A stretch of DNA of 44,715 nt. Source: Apibacter adventoris. GTDB lineage: Bacteria > Bacteroidota > Bacteroidia > Flavobacteriales > Weeksellaceae. The notes below the pieces were generated by a model, which did no database searches, was not told the DNA's origin, and saw nothing but the letters and a program-made list of their open reading frames with translations. Both the position numbers and the translations under genes were made by a program. Location: assembly GCF_002964975.1 (NCBI RefSeq), contig NZ_PSZM01000042.1, positions 1 to 44,715 of the forward strand. Reading direction: 5' to 3'. Positions 44,374 through 44,715 of this stretch are shown piece after piece. Position 1 is the first letter of the stretch, and each line of letters begins with the position of its first letter.

Positions 44374-44374
44374 T

Positions 44375-44715
44375 TTAGTAGTTAGGAACTTTAGAAGGTG
44401 AATTTTCGGTTATTTTTTCACGTTGAATTTTATTTTTATAATATTCTGCAATCGCATAATATTCATCAGAAGCCATATCCAGTTCGGTTTTTCCTGTTCT
44501 GCCATCAATAAAAATATATCTTCGGGGCGTATTATAATAATAATTGTTAACAGGAAGAGAACCTCCCACGCGAGGGTCCGGGTGGTAATTTTTGAGTTCT
44601 TCGGGAGTTAGAGTATAAACAACTACATAGGCAGGATAATCATAAGGATTTTTTTTATCCCAACCTCTGCGTACATCGATATATTCCCTTTTACCAAATT
44701 CTTTTTCCAGATCTA
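44375..44715 (-). CDS. Secreted paralogue, array copy 3 (5' end beyond window)
   Basis: The frame is open from the right window edge to the stop at 44375, giving about 112 C-terminal residues. Over these 341 bases I find no difference from 43597-43937. A start at 44569 would be an internal GTG (Val of the array sequence) and is not real; the true start lies outside the window. The exact match implies a very recent duplication of a 778-base unit. Confidence 0.8.
   Translation of the reverse strand, partial: DLEKEFGKREYIDVRRGWDKKNPYDYPAYVVVYTLTPEELKNYHPDPRVGGSLPVNNYYYNTPRRYIFIDGRTGKTELDMASDEYYAIAEYYKNKIQREKITENSPSKVPNY

Larger units (their letters stand above)
43597..44715. repeat. 778-base direct tandem repeat (exact over at least 341 bases)
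   Basis: The segments 43597-43937 and 44375-44715 are identical by line-by-line comparison, offset by 778 bases, and the repeat continues past the window. A third, more diverged unit is 42819-43595. Such repeats are prone to expansion, loss and mis-assembly. Confidence 0.9.

Noticed and set aside
44375-44569. A complete 64-residue gene beginning with GTG
   Set aside because: The frame continues to the window edge with sequence identical to copy 2, so this is the truncated third copy and the GTG is an internal valine.
43645-44611. Two identical plus-strand 62-residue frames at the right end
   Set aside because: They are antisense to the secreted paralogue array and repeat only because the array repeats.

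Overview
The window looks like chromosome of an AT-rich member of the Bacteroidota, most likely order Flavobacteriales (a Weeksellaceae-like relative such as the insect-gut genus Apibacter would fit, but I cannot prove the genus). The reasons are the TAnnTTTG promoter -7 elements in front of many genes, the near absence of Shine-Dalgarno sequences, a TonB receptor with a carboxypeptidase-like N-terminal domain, an HMG-CoA synthase (mevalonate route), a DnaX without zinc cysteines, and very low G+C in most genes.

Layout. 1-910: 3' end of an rRNA operon (23S end, 5S, terminator). 1262-5216: M20 peptidase, DigH/YngK-like glycoside hydrolase, MDR oxidoreductase. 5454-11169: a visibly more G+C-rich accessory island with a LysM protein, two paralogous ankyrin lipoproteins, a PAAR-like (DUF4280) lipase that resembles a type VI or contractile-injection effector, and a small lipoprotein that is a candidate immunity protein. 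A 60-bp remnant of the effector's 5' end lies between the ankyrin genes and shows that an ankyrin-effector module was duplicated and one effector lost. 11414-19047: argS, a Fur-family regulator, dnaX split at an A11 tract (candidate tau/gamma slippage), three tandem FKBP isomerases and a DegT aminotransferase. 19387-29958: HMG-CoA synthase, a secreted hypothetical, a class III aminotransferase, deoD, an M28 peptidase, a TonB receptor overlapping an M23 peptidase, and a TonB-C-domain lipoprotein. 30625-32316: fhs. 32960-39045: a stress/xenobiotic-type block with HxlR regulator, Tat-exported metallo-beta-lactamase-fold hydrolase, two AraC regulators, alpha/beta hydrolase and aldo/keto reductase. 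39215-42784: dgt and mutS2. 42819-end: a tandem array of at least three secreted 258-residue paralogues, cut by the window edge.

The two long gaps around fhs (29959-30624 and 32317-32959) are not featureless: they hold minus-strand coding remnants. Several starts were moved to internal ATGs because the longer reading frame begins inside a promoter -7 element. The points I find most worth following are the dnaX A11 frameshift, the duplicated effector module with its scar, the lipase whose catalytic Asp and His are separated by a glycine-zipper membrane segment, and the recent tandem amplification at the right end. All function calls rest on reading motifs by eye; no database search was possible.
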